A stretch of 64,000 bases of DNA from Actinobacillus indolicus (GTDB lineage Bacteria > Pseudomonadota > Gammaproteobacteria > Enterobacterales > Pasteurellaceae): assembly GCF_901764975.1 (NCBI RefSeq), contig NZ_CABFKH010000007.1, positions 3,753 through 67,752 on the forward strand, in the 5' to 3' direction. The notes below the pieces were generated by a model, which was not told the origin of the DNA, searched no databases, and worked only from the letters and a program-made list of their open reading frames with translations. Shown one piece after another: positions 28,264 to 37,643 of the stretch (positions within the stretch are counted from its first letter, which is position 1; each line of letters begins with the position of its first letter). The translations under genes and the position numbers were made by a program.

Positions 28264-29223
28264 TTATACTCCTTGTTTTTTTATTTGCCCTAATGCTGTT
28301 GCACTAATACTTAAGATAATGATGATACCAGTAATAATGGTTTGCCAATATGAGGATACATTCATTAAATTTAGTCCATTTTGAATAATGGCTAATAACA
28401 TTACGCCCATTACGGTACCAAATAACGTTCCTCTCCCACCAGATAGGCTAGCACCTCCTAAAACGACAGCGGCAAGTACTGTTAATTCATAACCAAGTAG
28501 AGAGTCTGGAGCTACAGACTGTACAGTATAAGATTGCACAATACCTGCTATTCCTGCCATAAATCCCATATAGCCATAAGCTAACAGGTGCAGAAATAGA
28601 ATATTAAACCCCATACGAGAGGTTGCATCTTGATTACCACCAAGCGCATAAATCTTTCTACCTATTGTTAATTTACTAGTAATTAGCCACGTTAGTAGTA
28701 TAGATAAGATTGCCATTACTGCTTGGAAAGATAGTCCAAATTCAAAACCATCTTGCGAGGTCTGCTTAAAGAACAACATCTCTTGTGTAAACCATTCAGG
28801 ATAGTCATATAGCCAGATACCTTTAGTAAAATAGAGTAACCCGCCATAAAAAATATTCAATGTTGAGATTGTGATAATAATGGATGGTACGTTGAGACGA
28901 TTAACGAAAAGTGCATTAACAAAACCGAGCAAGATACCTATTGTGGATGACACAATAAATACGCCCAAAAAACCTATGTCATATTTACCGATAACAGTAA
29001 CCATAATGTATTGTGAAATAATAGTTATAGCAGGAAATGAAATATCTATACCACCTGACAGCAATACTACAAATAATCCACAAGCTAGAATCATTAGCAT
29101 TGAATAGTTATTTATTACATCATAGATGTTTTCAATAGTGGCGAAGTCATTAGTAAATACACTTAATAGAGTGGCTAATATTAAAATGGTCACAGACAAT
29201 ATATGATTATTGGTGATTTTCAT
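28264..29223 (-). CDS. Sugar ABC transporter permease (RbsC type), first subunit
   Basis: A 319-residue BPD_transp_2 permease. GLFVVLLSGGIDISFPAI, ALGGNQDATSRMGFN and VLAAVVLGGASLSGGRG are the usual signature stretches. Its start overlaps the end of the ATPase gene by 17 bases. Two different permeases per transporter resemble the Lsr (AI-2) and xylose/rhamnose layouts. Confidence 0.88.
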   Translation of the reverse strand: MKITNNHILSVTILILATLLSVFTNDFATIENIYDVINNYSMLMILACGLFVVLLSGGIDISFPAITIISQYIMVTVIGKYDIGFLGVFIVSSTIGILLGFVNALFVNRLNVPSIIITISTLNIFYGGLLYFTKGIWLYDYPEWFTQEMLFFKQTSQDGFEFGLSFQAVMAILSILLTWLITSKLTIGRKIYALGGNQDATSRMGFNILFLHLLAYGYMGFMAGIAGIVQSYTVQSVAPDSLLGYELTVLAAVVLGGASLSGGRGTLFGTVMGVMLLAIIQNGLNLMNVSSYWQTIITGIIIILSISATALGQIKKQGV

Positions 29224-30697
29224 AAATAGCCTCCGCGATTGATTTTTCCGTAGAATATATTGGTAAAATTTGCTCTACAATTTTACCTTTTTTCATTACT
29301 ATTACCTTATGACTGTTGTAGTATGCTTCTTCTACCTCATCAGTGACAAAAATAACAGATATCCCTTTTTGTGCTAACGATCGAATAATTTGGAATATTC
29401 CCTCTTTATTTGCAATGTCTACTCCAATTGTAGGAGAATCTAAAATAATAATTTTAGGATCAATAGCTAACCATTTTGCTATAGATACACGTTGGGCATT
29501 ACCACCAGAAAGAGTGTTTACGGGTAAATCTGAGTCTGTCACTTTAATTTTCAAAGACTCAACTAATGTTTTACTGTAACTATAAGCCTTCGATGATTTT
29601 ATAATGTTAAATTTATCTGTAATTTTATTAAAAATGGTAGAAATAATATTGTTATGAATAGATTCAGTCATAATCAAACCGGTTGTCATTCTATCTTCGG
29701 ATACATAGGCAATACCTTGTTTGATCGCATCACGATTGGTTTTGAATACTACCTTATCGTTATTTAATAAAATATCTCCTGCTTTCGGTTGGGTAATGCC
29801 AAATAAGCTAAGGCATAATTCAGTACGCCCTGATCCTAGTAAACCAGTTAATGCAATAATTTCTCCTTCTCGGAGGGAGAAATTTATAGATTCATATTGG
29901 TGGGGAAGCGTTAAATTCCTAACTTCTAAAACAGTTTTATTTTGAGAAAAATCTGGTAAATCTAACCGCTTGTAGACAATTTCCAAACCAGTCATTAAGA
30001 ATCCTAAGCGCTTCTCATTCATTTCGCTAATAGGATATTGTCCAACCATATTTCCGTTTTTGAGTACTAAAACACTATCAGAAACACTCATCACTTCCTG
30101 TAATTTATGGCTGACAAAAATGATACTAATGCCTTTACTTTTTAATTTAAGAACAACTTTTAATAGATCTTGGACTTCTTTAGCTGTAAGAGAGGCTGTC
30201 GGTTCATCCATAATTAATAAGCGGGCATTTTGTGCTAATGCACGACAAATAGCGACTAATTGTTGCTGTGCAATAGGTAAATCTTCAAGTATTGCGTTGA
30301 GATCCAGATCTGCATTAATACTTTGTACCGCGTTTAATGCCATTTGGTGAATCTTAGTCTGACTAACCCAATCTAATTTTCGGTGTAAGTTTATAGAGAT
30401 ATTCTCAGCCACGGTTAGATTAGGAAAAAGAGCTAAATCTTGGTAGATAACTTGGATACCGTGTTTAATAGAGGTTTGTGGAGTTAACTTAGAATATTTG
30501 CTTGCACCAATTTGGATTTCTGCTCCTTTATCAGGTTGATAAACACCAGAAAGAATCTTGATGAGTGTTGATTTCCCACAACCATTTTGCCCTGCAAGGC
30601 AGAGAGCTTCTCCATAATCTAAAGAAAGATTAATTTGATTTAATGCTTTTACACCGTGGAACGTCTTATTGATATTCTGCATCAAAATAAATGCCAT
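29207..30697 (-). CDS. Sugar ABC transporter ATPase with two nucleotide-binding domains
   Basis: A 496-residue protein of the RbsA/XylG/AraG type. Domain 1 has Walker A GQNGCGKSTLIKIL and Walker B LLIMDEPTASL. Domain 2 has a degenerate Walker A, GLLGSGRTELCLSLFG, and LSGGNAQRVSIAKWL with IIILDSPTIGVD. Asymmetric domains are normal for this family. A strong AAGGAGG ribosome site precedes ATG. Confidence 0.92.
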   Translation of the reverse strand: MAFILMQNINKTFHGVKALNQINLSLDYGEALCLAGQNGCGKSTLIKILSGVYQPDKGAEIQIGASKYSKLTPQTSIKHGIQVIYQDLALFPNLTVAENISINLHRKLDWVSQTKIHQMALNAVQSINADLDLNAILEDLPIAQQQLVAICRALAQNARLLIMDEPTASLTAKEVQDLLKVVLKLKSKGISIIFVSHKLQEVMSVSDSVLVLKNGNMVGQYPISEMNEKRLGFLMTGLEIVYKRLDLPDFSQNKTVLEVRNLTLPHQYESINFSLREGEIIALTGLLGSGRTELCLSLFGITQPKAGDILLNNDKVVFKTNRDAIKQGIAYVSEDRMTTGLIMTESIHNNIISTIFNKITDKFNIIKSSKAYSYSKTLVESLKIKVTDSDLPVNTLSGGNAQRVSIAKWLAIDPKIIILDSPTIGVDIANKEGIFQIIRSLAQKGISVIFVTDEVEEAYYNSHKVIVMKKGKIVEQILPIYSTEKSIAEAIYENHQ

Positions 30698-30713
30698 AAA
30701 ACCTCCTTAGAGA

Positions 30714-30740
30714 AATATGGGTTCATAAAGAACCCATATT
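30714..30740 (-). promoter_or_regulatory. Intercistronic hairpin after the binding-protein gene
   Basis: A perfect 11-bp stem (30714-30724 with 30730-30740) with a 5-base loop lies just past the binding-protein stop and before the ATPase ribosome site. Such hairpins raise the yield of the first gene by ending or protecting part of the transcript. Confidence 0.65.
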
Positions 30741-30749
30741 CAACGCAGA

Positions 30750-31724
30750 TTAATATAAGTTGTCGATATTATCTTTAGTCACTTTGAGAACGTTATGGAA
30801 TTGGAGTAATTTTTTCTCTGTGTTCACTTTGGCCTTACCAACATTAGGAATTTCTAAACCATCTTCAATTTTTTCACCTTTTAGTACTTTTGCTGCAACA
30901 GCGGTTAAAGCATAACCAGCACTAGCAGGATCATAGGTAATTCCCATTGTTATATCGCCACTCTTAATTAAATTAGCCGCTTGAGATGGAATCATCATAC
31001 CAAAAACACTTAATTTATTTTTTAAGCGTTTTTCTTTCACTGCTAAACCTGCTCCAATAGGTCCCTGTGAACCAAAAGATACAACAGCTTTTAAGTCAGT
31101 ATGGGCTTTAACCAAATCAATTGTTGTACGACGTGCGTCATTAATATTTTCAGCAACAGGCATTCTGCTTGTAACCTCAAACATATCTGGGTAATGCTCT
31201 TTCTGGTATTTCACAAATAAATCAGCCCAGAGGTTATGTTGAGGCACTGTTAGACCTCCTACATAAATTACATATCCACCTTTGCCACCAGTTACTTTGG
31301 CAATTTCTTCTACATAGTCAGCAGCAAATTGAGCATTATCAATAATTTCAATATCCCAATCAGCACTTGGTTGTCCAACAGATTCATTGGTTAAAACCAC
31401 AATACCATTCTGTTTTGCTTTCTTAAGAACAGGCTCTAGTGCATTTGCATCATTTGGAACAATAGAAATTGCACTGACTTTTTTGGCAATTAAATCCTCT
31501 ATCAATTTAACTTGTTGAGGAGCGTCAGTATTTGATGGGCCAACTTGATATGCATTGATATTATTATCTTTACCTGCTTGAACAACACCTTCTGCCATAC
31601 GGTTAAACCAAGGCATACCATCGATTTTAGAAATGTTTACTACATCATTCGCAAATACTGAACTACAACAGGTTAATGCTAATAGACTTGAAAATAATGT
31701 ATGTTTTAATGTTGTTTTTTTCAT
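30750..31724 (-). CDS. Sugar-binding periplasmic protein (LsrB/RhaS-like, Peripla_BP_4)
   Basis: A 324-residue protein with a signal peptide ending SVFA. The fold is that of LacI-type binding proteins: VNISKIDGMPWFNRMAEGV, AISIVPNDANALEPVLKKAK, NARQ-like QHNLWADLFVKYQKEH, and a C-terminus with LEIPNVGKAKV and TKDNIDNLY, which parallels LsrB (IPGIGKVTV, KDNIDKY). The ligand could be a pentose, deoxysugar or AI-2-like compound. First gene of the AraC-associated operon. Confidence 0.85.
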   Translation of the reverse strand: MKKTTLKHTLFSSLLALTCCSSVFANDVVNISKIDGMPWFNRMAEGVVQAGKDNNINAYQVGPSNTDAPQQVKLIEDLIAKKVSAISIVPNDANALEPVLKKAKQNGIVVLTNESVGQPSADWDIEIIDNAQFAADYVEEIAKVTGGKGGYVIYVGGLTVPQHNLWADLFVKYQKEHYPDMFEVTSRMPVAENINDARRTTIDLVKAHTDLKAVVSFGSQGPIGAGLAVKEKRLKNKLSVFGMMIPSQAANLIKSGDITMGITYDPASAGYALTAVAAKVLKGEKIEDGLEIPNVGKAKVNTEKKLLQFHNVLKVTKDNIDNLY

Positions 31725-31854
31725 TGTTCTTCCCTCATAAAATAAGAAGCTATTAGATCTGAATACCTCTACTAAAATAGTGGTATATCACTGCTTTAAC
31801 AGAAACAGCACCATTAAAGTGTTCTTAATCTTATTGTTTTGTCGTATAAAAGAA

Positions 31855-31893
31855 TAGGTAAATTTTTGTTATGAATATGGAAAATTCTGCTAT
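31855..31893 (-). promoter_or_regulatory. AraC-type activator half-sites (I1- and I2-like)
   Basis: On the minus strand, starting at 31893, the sequence reads TAGC-N7-TCCATA, identical to the conserved bases of the E. coli araI1 half-site. Exactly 21 bp further on (31872) TAAC begins a weaker second copy, the same spacing as araI1-araI2. The sites lie 131 bp or more upstream of the binding-protein gene and downstream of the AraC-like gene. Confidence 0.6.
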
Positions 31894-31905
31894 ACGAATT
31901 AAAGT

Positions 31906-31921
31906 GAGATTTAGATCACAT
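31906..31921. promoter_or_regulatory. CRP-like site of the AraC-linked operon
   Basis: TGAGA-TTTAGA-TCACA matches 9 of 10 conserved CRP bases. It overlaps the stop codon of the araC-like gene and is centred about 20 bp upstream of the I1-like half-site, an arrangement close to E. coli araBAD. Confidence 0.6.
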
Positions 31922-32776
31922 TCTGCTATCTTTATGTCTTTCTATAGATCTAAACTCTGTTGGAGAAAGGCCTGTATGCTTCTTAAAGATCTTTGAAAAG
32001 TATAATGAATCATCGTAACCTAATGATTTCGCAATATTTAATATAGAAATATTTGAGAAATAAAGAAGCTTTTTAGCTTCTGAGATACGTTGTAATTCTC
32101 TCCATTGAATGAAGCTAATTCCAAGAGATTGCTTAAACAGATGGGACAAACGAGAGGAGGATAGAAAAACCTTTTTAGCAACAGAATCTATACTGTCATT
32201 AGAAGCTAAATTAGACAATATTAAATCACAGGTAGAGAGTACTCTATGATCAATTGAAGGAATAACTTCAATTTTCTCAGCTGAAATACATTTCATCAAT
32301 AAATATTCTAATAATGTAGTTGCAACATCTTCTTTAAAGAAATGGCTAGATTTTAACTCTATATCAATTTTAGAAAATAATTGACTAATTTCCTGAAAAT
32401 ATCGACTATCATTAATCTTAATTCGTCCTATATTTGCCTCTTTGTTAGACCAATTCAACCATTTATTCAATTTAGGATTTGGCATAAAATAAATCCATTT
32501 ATAATGCCAATATTGAGAATTAGTATGGCGATGGTAATATTGAACAGTATTAGGAGAGAAAAGTAACAGCTGACCTCTTTTTACAGTAAAAGCTTTATGA
32601 CCATCAAATATGTAACCTTGACCAAAGGTTGTAAGTTGTAACATATACCCATCCATACCTTTAGGTTTATTAATTACAAAATCAAGATAATTACCTTTTT
32701 CACTTTGAGTTAGGCCACCAACCAAATTGATATTAAAGGTATTATTTGGTGATAGAAGAGAAAGGTTTTTATACAT
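31916..32776 (-). CDS. AraC-family regulator, close to the arabinose AraC itself
   Basis: A 286-residue protein that follows E. coli AraC along its whole length rather than only in the HTH. The N-terminal arm and cupin show GGLTQSEKGNYLDFVINKP, GQGYIFDGHKAF and WIYFMPNP. The C-terminal double HTH shows KVFLSSSRLSHLFKQSLGIS and AKSLGYDDSLYFSKIFKKH. Compared from memory with AraC, the sugar-pocket Thr24, Tyr82 and Trp95 equivalents are kept, but Arg38 reads Lys and His93 reads Tyr. This suggests a different ligand. It lies directly upstream of, and on the same strand as, the ABC/kinase operon. Confidence 0.88.
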   Translation of the reverse strand: MYKNLSLLSPNNTFNINLVGGLTQSEKGNYLDFVINKPKGMDGYMLQLTTFGQGYIFDGHKAFTVKRGQLLLFSPNTVQYYHRHTNSQYWHYKWIYFMPNPKLNKWLNWSNKEANIGRIKINDSRYFQEISQLFSKIDIELKSSHFFKEDVATTLLEYLLMKCISAEKIEVIPSIDHRVLSTCDLILSNLASNDSIDSVAKKVFLSSSRLSHLFKQSLGISFIQWRELQRISEAKKLLYFSNISILNIAKSLGYDDSLYFSKIFKKHTGLSPTEFRSIERHKDSRM

Positions 32777-32884
32777 AGCGAGGCATATTCATATAATTCA
32801 GTATCAAGGTTAGTAAATTATAGAATATTAAGATGTATTACTAAAATATAAAAATAGTAAGTTGTTGCATTCGACATTATAAAA

Positions 32885-32914
32885 AATGGCAATATATTCA
32901 ACTATATTGCCATT
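32885..32914 (-). terminator. Terminator after ulaD
   Basis: A perfect 12-bp stem (32885-32896 with 32903-32914) is followed on the minus strand by a T run, 16 bases past the ulaD stop. Confidence 0.9.
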
Positions 32915-32930
32915 AAAGATAACAACGATA

Positions 32931-33611
32931 TTATGCCCAATATTTGTCAATTTCAGCACGAATTGCTTCGGCAGTAGCTTTACCTTTTTCACCAACTAAC
33001 GCCCGTCCAGCAATAAAGGCTTTAGCATTTTTGATTTCTTTGAACAAGTGAATATCTTCAGGCACAATACCACCTGTGATTGATAACTCCAGTCCTAAAG
33101 CTGAAAGTTTCTTCATTAATTCAACGTCTTCAGCAGTCCAGCCTTTACCTGCCAATTCTGCATCACGTGAGCGGTGGTAGATAGCCTGTTTTACACCTAA
33201 ATCTACCCACTCTTTGGCATCTTTTTCAACTGTCCAGTTACCGTAGATTTCGATTTGAATCTCTTTTTTCACTTTTAATTCGGGATGAGCAGCATTAAAG
33301 TCATCGGCCACTTTTTTACATGCAGCCTTGGTTGCTGGGTGTGCAGCGGCGGAAACGGTTAGCCAGTCTGCACCCGCTTCAAACGCCATTTTTGCGAGGA
33401 TAGCGCCACCATCGGTTGTTTTTAGATCACATACGATAATGTGGTTTGGGTGTAATGCTCTTAAGGTTGAAATTGCTTTCATTCCTTCGGCAAAGGCTAA
33501 AATGGTGCCACATTCGATAACTTCGACAACGCTTTCTGCTTGTTTAGCATCAGAAACTGCTTTTTCAAGGCTTAATGAATCAAGAGCAATTTGGAGAAGA
33601 GGTTTTGACAT
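32931..33611 (-). CDS. ulaD: 3-keto-L-gulonate-6-phosphate decarboxylase UlaD
   Basis: A 226-residue TIM-barrel enzyme of the orotidine-phosphate-decarboxylase suprafamily that turns 3-keto-L-gulonate-6-P into L-xylulose-5-P. It begins LQIALDSLSLEKA. The Mg-site and catalytic motif is DLKTTDGGAILAKMAFEAGAD, with YHRSRDAELAGKGW and SITGGIVPED. It is the meeting point of the ascorbate (UlaG) and diketogulonate (YiaK-LyxK) routes. Last gene of the ulaABCD operon. Confidence 0.96.
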   Translation of the reverse strand: MSKPLLQIALDSLSLEKAVSDAKQAESVVEVIECGTILAFAEGMKAISTLRALHPNHIIVCDLKTTDGGAILAKMAFEAGADWLTVSAAAHPATKAACKKVADDFNAAHPELKVKKEIQIEIYGNWTVEKDAKEWVDLGVKQAIYHRSRDAELAGKGWTAEDVELMKKLSALGLELSITGGIVPEDIHLFKEIKNAKAFIAGRALVGEKGKATAEAIRAEIDKYWA

Positions 33612-33714
33612 AATATGTTCCTTTTGAATATTTGAAAATGAGTGAATACAAGCGGTGAGATTGTAGGAAAAACTTGCAAAAAATAATAAGGATCAGACCG
33701 CTTGAAAATAAAGT

Positions 33715-34185
33715 TTAATTATTTAATGCCGTATCGATTACAGCATAAACATCTTCTGCAGTTTTGCAACGACGAATTTTATCTAAATCCACACCTGTTT
33801 CGCTATCAGGATCATCGAGGACTTGGGTGATTTCCATTAAACCTTGCATATGTTGATCCGAATCACTACCGGCAAGGGCAATGAGAACATCCACAGGATC
33901 ATCTTCGCCGTCAAAATAAATCGGTGTCGCTAAGGTGACTAAAGAAAATGCCGTGCGTTTTACTCCGTCTTCTGGGCGTGCGTGCGGCATTGCTAAACCC
34001 GGTGCTAGAATGATGTAAGGCCCCATTTCATTGATACATTCAATAATGCGATCATAATAGCGCGTTTCGACTGCGCCTGATTCAATTAAAGGGTTAATGG
34101 CAATTTTGATGGCTTCTTGCCAAGTGCTTGCGGATTGGTTGAGTTTGATTGAGTTATTTTCAATTAAAGATTGTTTTAGATTCAT
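33715..34185 (-). CDS. ulaC: Ascorbate PTS IIA component UlaC
   Basis: A 156-residue mannitol/fructose-type IIA protein. The phosphorylated His is H68 in PGLAMPHARPEDGV. It passes phosphate from HPr to the IIB domain, which here is fused to UlaA. It lies 76 bases behind ulaA-ulaB. A facing uptake-signal pair (33649-33656 and 33697-33704) lies between it and ulaD. Confidence 0.95.
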   Translation of the reverse strand: MNLKQSLIENNSIKLNQSASTWQEAIKIAINPLIESGAVETRYYDRIIECINEMGPYIILAPGLAMPHARPEDGVKRTAFSLVTLATPIYFDGEDDPVDVLIALAGSDSDQHMQGLMEITQVLDDPDSETGVDLDKIRRCKTAEDVYAVIDTALNN

Positions 34186-34261
34186 TGTGAGTTTCCTCTA
34201 GTTTGCCCTCTCACAGCCTTCTAAAGAAAAACGTGAGAGAGCAAGCGGTTAATTTTTAGAA

Positions 34262-36046
34262 TTATTTTGCATTATGTTTGTTAATTAACTCAATGAGTTC
34301 GTCTCCGAATGAGTTAGGATTCAACATATTTTTCACACCTAGGAATGCTTTGCCTTCCGGCACTTCAATTTCAGCGGCTAAGTGTTGAGATGAAACGATA
34401 ATGTCGATTTCATTTAATTTGCCTTTGTAGTCCGTTACGGCACAAGAGTCCATAATGTTTGGAATACCACGTTTATCTAGGTAGCCTTTGATCTTCATTT
34501 TCATCATCATTGATGAACCTTGACCTGAACCACATACAGCTAAGATACGCACTGGTGTTACATCACTTTGCGTTGTTGTTTCTTCGACTTTGGTTTCTTG
34601 TTTGGTTTCAACTTCATCTAAGCCGTAACCGTCTAATTGTTCAAGAGTTAAACCTTTTGCGGCTGCTTCTGCTTCTTCAGCACGTAAGGTGCGAGAGGCG
34701 AAGAACATATAAACCATCGTTAAAGCAACAATGATGAAGAAGAAGCCTGGTACGCTAATGATACTTTGTAGGATTGGTGGGAAGAATAATGCCCAGTCAG
34801 CCATACCCATCCAACCGTTGAAGGTTGTACCTTGGCTTGCTAACATTTGGATTACCCATGCAGAACCTAACACTTCGATGATACCCATCACAAAACAGAT
34901 TTTCATCACGGCTTTCCAACCACCGAATTGGTTAGCGAATACACCGATGGTTGCGTTAGAGAAGAACATTGGGATAAAGCCCGGGATAATTAAAATCGGT
35001 GAGCTAAAGCCTAATAAGATACCTACTGCCACGAACTGACCGATGGCACCCCACATAAAGCCGAATACCATCGCATTTGGTGAGAAAGCATAGATTGCCG
35101 CACAGTCGATGGCAAGTACTGAGTTCGGGATTAAACGTTCAGAGATACCTTTGAATGCTTCTGAAAGTTCTGCAACGAACATACGCACACCGGTTACGAT
35201 GATTTGAATTGCTACCGCAAATTTCAAGCCCATTTCAAGAATGTACATAAACCAGTGGGTTTTACCTGCCATTTGTTGCAAGTTATCTAAACCGAATGAG
35301 AGTAAGATGATACCGAAGAAAATCGTCATTACTAATGCGGTTGCTGAGATACTGTCGTGGAAGATATGTAACCATTTTGGTAGGTTCATATGATCGACTG
35401 AGTCATCTTTGTTACCGAGTTTCGGCGCAAGTTTTACTGCAATCCAAGATGCGATTTGTTGTTGGTGACCGATAGAGAAACCCGCACCGCCGGTAACCGC
35501 TTGGGTCGGTTTATACATAATATTGGAAGAGATACCCCAGTAGAGCGCCATTAACACGGAAGTATAGATAATGGTTTCCCACATAGAAGCACCGATGATC
35601 ATATAGAACACCGCAACAAGACCGGCTTGTTGGAACATAATATGACCTGTAAGCATAATGGTACGAATACCGGTGAATTTTCTAAATATCACAAGCAAGA
35701 TATTTAATAGTAACGCACCGATAACCGCATAACCAACCCAAGCGTAGTTATCCGCCATGGTTTGAATGGTCGCTTGCATACTGGTGTAAGGGTCGATTAC
35801 CGCACCTGTTAAGTTATGGAATTTGGATAAACCTTCGATAACGGGTTTGAAGTTGGTTACAAGGAAACCTGAACCCGCTTGTACGATCATAAAACCGACA
35901 ATGGTTTTGATGGTACCTTTAATCACGGTGGTGGTGTCTTTTTTCAGAAGAATGTAACCCAAACAGGCTACGATACCAAGTAAGAAGGGTGCTTTGTTTA
36001 ATACCTGATCTTTTAAAAAGAGCAGGATATCGGTGAGCATTTCCAT
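34262..36046 (-). CDS. ulaA: Ascorbate PTS IIC-IIB fusion (UlaA-UlaB)
   Basis: The start at 36046 has AGAGGT 6 bases upstream and matches the E. coli UlaA start ([15 protein letters not shown]); the longer frame adds 16 atypical residues. Residues 1-450 are the UlaA permease with about 11 spans ([48 protein letters not shown]). After a short charged linker, residues 498-594 are a complete UlaB IIB domain with the phosphorylated Cys at about 505 ([16 protein letters not shown]). In E. coli these are two genes. The protein takes up ascorbate as ascorbate-6-phosphate. Confidence 0.95.
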   Translation of the reverse strand: MEMLTDILLFLKDQVLNKAPFLLGIVACLGYILLKKDTTTVIKGTIKTIVGFMIVQAGSGFLVTNFKPVIEGLSKFHNLTGAVIDPYTSMQATIQTMADNYAWVGYAVIGALLLNILLVIFRKFTGIRTIMLTGHIMFQQAGLVAVFYMIIGASMWETIIYTSVLMALYWGISSNIMYKPTQAVTGGAGFSIGHQQQIASWIAVKLAPKLGNKDDSVDHMNLPKWLHIFHDSISATALVMTIFFGIILLSFGLDNLQQMAGKTHWFMYILEMGLKFAVAIQIIVTGVRMFVAELSEAFKGISERLIPNSVLAIDCAAIYAFSPNAMVFGFMWGAIGQFVAVGILLGFSSPILIIPGFIPMFFSNATIGVFANQFGGWKAVMKICFVMGIIEVLGSAWVIQMLASQGTTFNGWMGMADWALFFPPILQSIISVPGFFFIIVALTMVYMFFASRTLRAEEAEAAAKGLTLEQLDGYGLDEVETKQETKVEETTTQSDVTPVRILAVCGSGQGSSMMMKMKIKGYLDKRGIPNIMDSCAVTDYKGKLNEIDIIVSSQHLAAEIEVPEGKAFLGVKNMLNPNSFGDELIELINKHNAK

Positions 36047-36140
36047 AAGAGTACCTCTTATTTTGTTTATGTTTTGGAGAAAAATCGATCTCAACTGACG
36101 TTGAGGGGCAAAATTCTGACGAATCTGAATTTAGTCCCTG

Positions 36141-36202
36141 CATAATATCAACTTAAACAGATTAAAAAAGATTAATTTTGATTATTTGTGAGCTATATCA
36201 CA
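36141..36202 (-). promoter_or_regulatory. ulaA promoter region with perfect CRP site
   Basis: TGTGA-GCTATA-TCACA (36187-36202) is a perfect CRP consensus. On the minus strand TATTAT (36141-36146) is a good -10, putting the start near 36134 and the CRP centre at about -60, the class I position. TTTTGATTAT (36176-36185) just beside it is a possible UlaR half-site. Confidence 0.75.
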
Positions 36203-36401
36203 TTGTTTTTTGTAAAGGCATACTCAATCTTGTAATGATAGCAACCTCACCCGAATAGAATGCAGTAACGTCAGATATAGATGGAATCAAATAAATCAAA
36301 TATTATCAATGTGTTATAGATGAAATCCATTATCAAAAAGTAACTTACCAAAGAAAATTTAGATATAGATCACAAAATAGCAAAAAAAGAGTATACAAAT
36401 A

Positions 36402-36432
36402 TTTTTGATTATATATGATTGTTTTTGATTAT
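36402..36432 (+). promoter_or_regulatory. Direct repeats upstream of ulaG, probable UlaR operator
   Basis: TTTTTGATTAT occurs at 36402-36412 and 36422-36432, exactly 20 bp apart (two helical turns). Related copies lie at 36176-36185 and, inverted, around 36286-36310. A CRP half-site (TATAGATCACA) lies at 36364-36374. DeoR-type repressors of ula bind repeated sites between the divergent operons. Confidence 0.6.
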
Positions 36433-36468
36433 TCACATCTTCCTGACCTTGACTAATAGGAGCAAACA

Positions 36469-37560
36469 ATGAGCAAAATTTCAGAAATTACCCGTGAAAG
36501 CTGGATTCTTTCTACTTTCCCTGAATGGGGTACTTGGCTAAACGAAGAAATTGAAAACGAAGTAGTGCCGGAAGGCAACTTTGCAATGTGGTGGCTTGGC
36601 TGTGTGGGCGTATGGATTAAAACCCCGGCAGGCGCAAATATTTGTATGGACTTATGGTGTGGTCGCGGTAAAAGCACCAAGAAAGTAAAAGATATGGTGC
36701 GTGGTCACCAAATGGCAAATATGGCTGGTGTTCGCAAGTTACAACCCAACCTCCGTGCGCAGCCAATGGTGTTAGATCCGTTTGCAATCAATGAAGTGGA
36801 CTTCATTCTTGCTTCACACTACCACAGTGACCATATTGATGTGAACGTGGCGGCAGCGATTGTAAACAATCCGAAATTAGATCACGTTAAATTTGTTGGT
36901 CCGTGGCACTGTGCCGAACTTTGGAAAAAATGGGGCGTGCCAGAAGAGCGTATCATCATTGTGAAACCAGGTGATGTGGTCAAATTAAAAGATGTTGAAA
37001 TTCATGCATTAGACTCTTTCGACCGTACCTGTTTAGTTACCTTACCTGTTGAAGGTGCAGAAGCTCAAGGTGGAGAATTAGCAGGTTTATGCCCATCTGA
37101 TGAAGAAATGGGTCGTAAAGCGGTGAACTATGTGTTCAAAACGCCAGGCGGTAACATTTATCACGGTGCAGACTCTCACTATTCAATCCAATTTGCCAAA
37201 CATGGTAAAGAATTTGATATTGATGTGGCATTAAACAACTACGGCGAAAATCCAGTCGGTATCGCCGATAAAATGACTTCTGTAGATTTATTACGTATGG
37301 CAGAATGTTTACGTTGTAAAGTGATTATTCCAGTTCACCACGATATCTGGACAAATTTTATGGCTAGTACGCAAGAAATTATTGATTTATGGCGTATGCG
37401 TAAAGATCGTTTGCAGTACAAATTCCATCCATTTATTTGGGAAGTGGGTGGTAAATATGTTTATCCACAAGATAAAGATTTAATTGAATATCACCACCCT
37501 CGCGGTTTTGATGATTGTTTCGAGCAAGAACCAAATATTCAATTCAAATCAATGCTTTAA
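36469..37560 (+). CDS. ulaG: L-ascorbate-6-phosphate lactonase UlaG
   Basis: A 363-residue metallo-beta-lactamase-fold enzyme that opens the lactone ring of ascorbate-6-phosphate to 3-keto-L-gulonate-6-phosphate. The metal motif is [12 protein letters not shown], with further ligands in YHGADSHYS and [19 protein letters not shown] ribosome site precedes ATG. First gene of the plus-strand ula cluster, divergent from ulaA. Confidence 0.97.
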   Translation: MSKISEITRESWILSTFPEWGTWLNEEIENEVVPEGNFAMWWLGCVGVWIKTPAGANICMDLWCGRGKSTKKVKDMVRGHQMANMAGVRKLQPNLRAQPMVLDPFAINEVDFILASHYHSDHIDVNVAAAIVNNPKLDHVKFVGPWHCAELWKKWGVPEERIIIVKPGDVVKLKDVEIHALDSFDRTCLVTLPVEGAEAQGGELAGLCPSDEEMGRKAVNYVFKTPGGNIYHGADSHYSIQFAKHGKEFDIDVALNNYGENPVGIADKMTSVDLLRMAECLRCKVIIPVHHDIWTNFMASTQEIIDLWRMRKDRLQYKFHPFIWEVGGKYVYPQDKDLIEYHHPRGFDDCFEQEPNIQFKSML

Positions 37561-37571
37561 TCTTAATCAAC

Positions 37572-37593
37572 TCCCCCCAGTAAAATGGGGGGG
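37572..37593 (+). repeat. C6/G7 hairpin in the ulaG-ulaR spacer
   Basis: TCCCCCC, AGTAAAAT, GGGGGGGA, then ATTGTTCATT: a GC stem close to a T-rich stretch. It shares its sequence plan with the hairpin at 20314-20338 between yiaO and lyxK. Confidence 0.7.
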
Positions 37594-37643
37594 AATTGTT
37601 CATTATTTGGTTTAAAATAATCATAAAATTAAGGAGATGAATA

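Noticed and set aside
25703..31724. An lsr (autoinducer-2) operon
   Set aside because: The binding protein resembles LsrB in its ending, but the kinase does not fit LsrK and there is no lsrF, lsrG or lsrR; the regulator is AraC-like.
31906..31921. CRP site reading TGTGA-N6-TCTCA on the minus strand in another register
   Set aside because: The register TGAGA-TTTAGA-TCACA matches the consensus better; the other shift breaks the second half-site.
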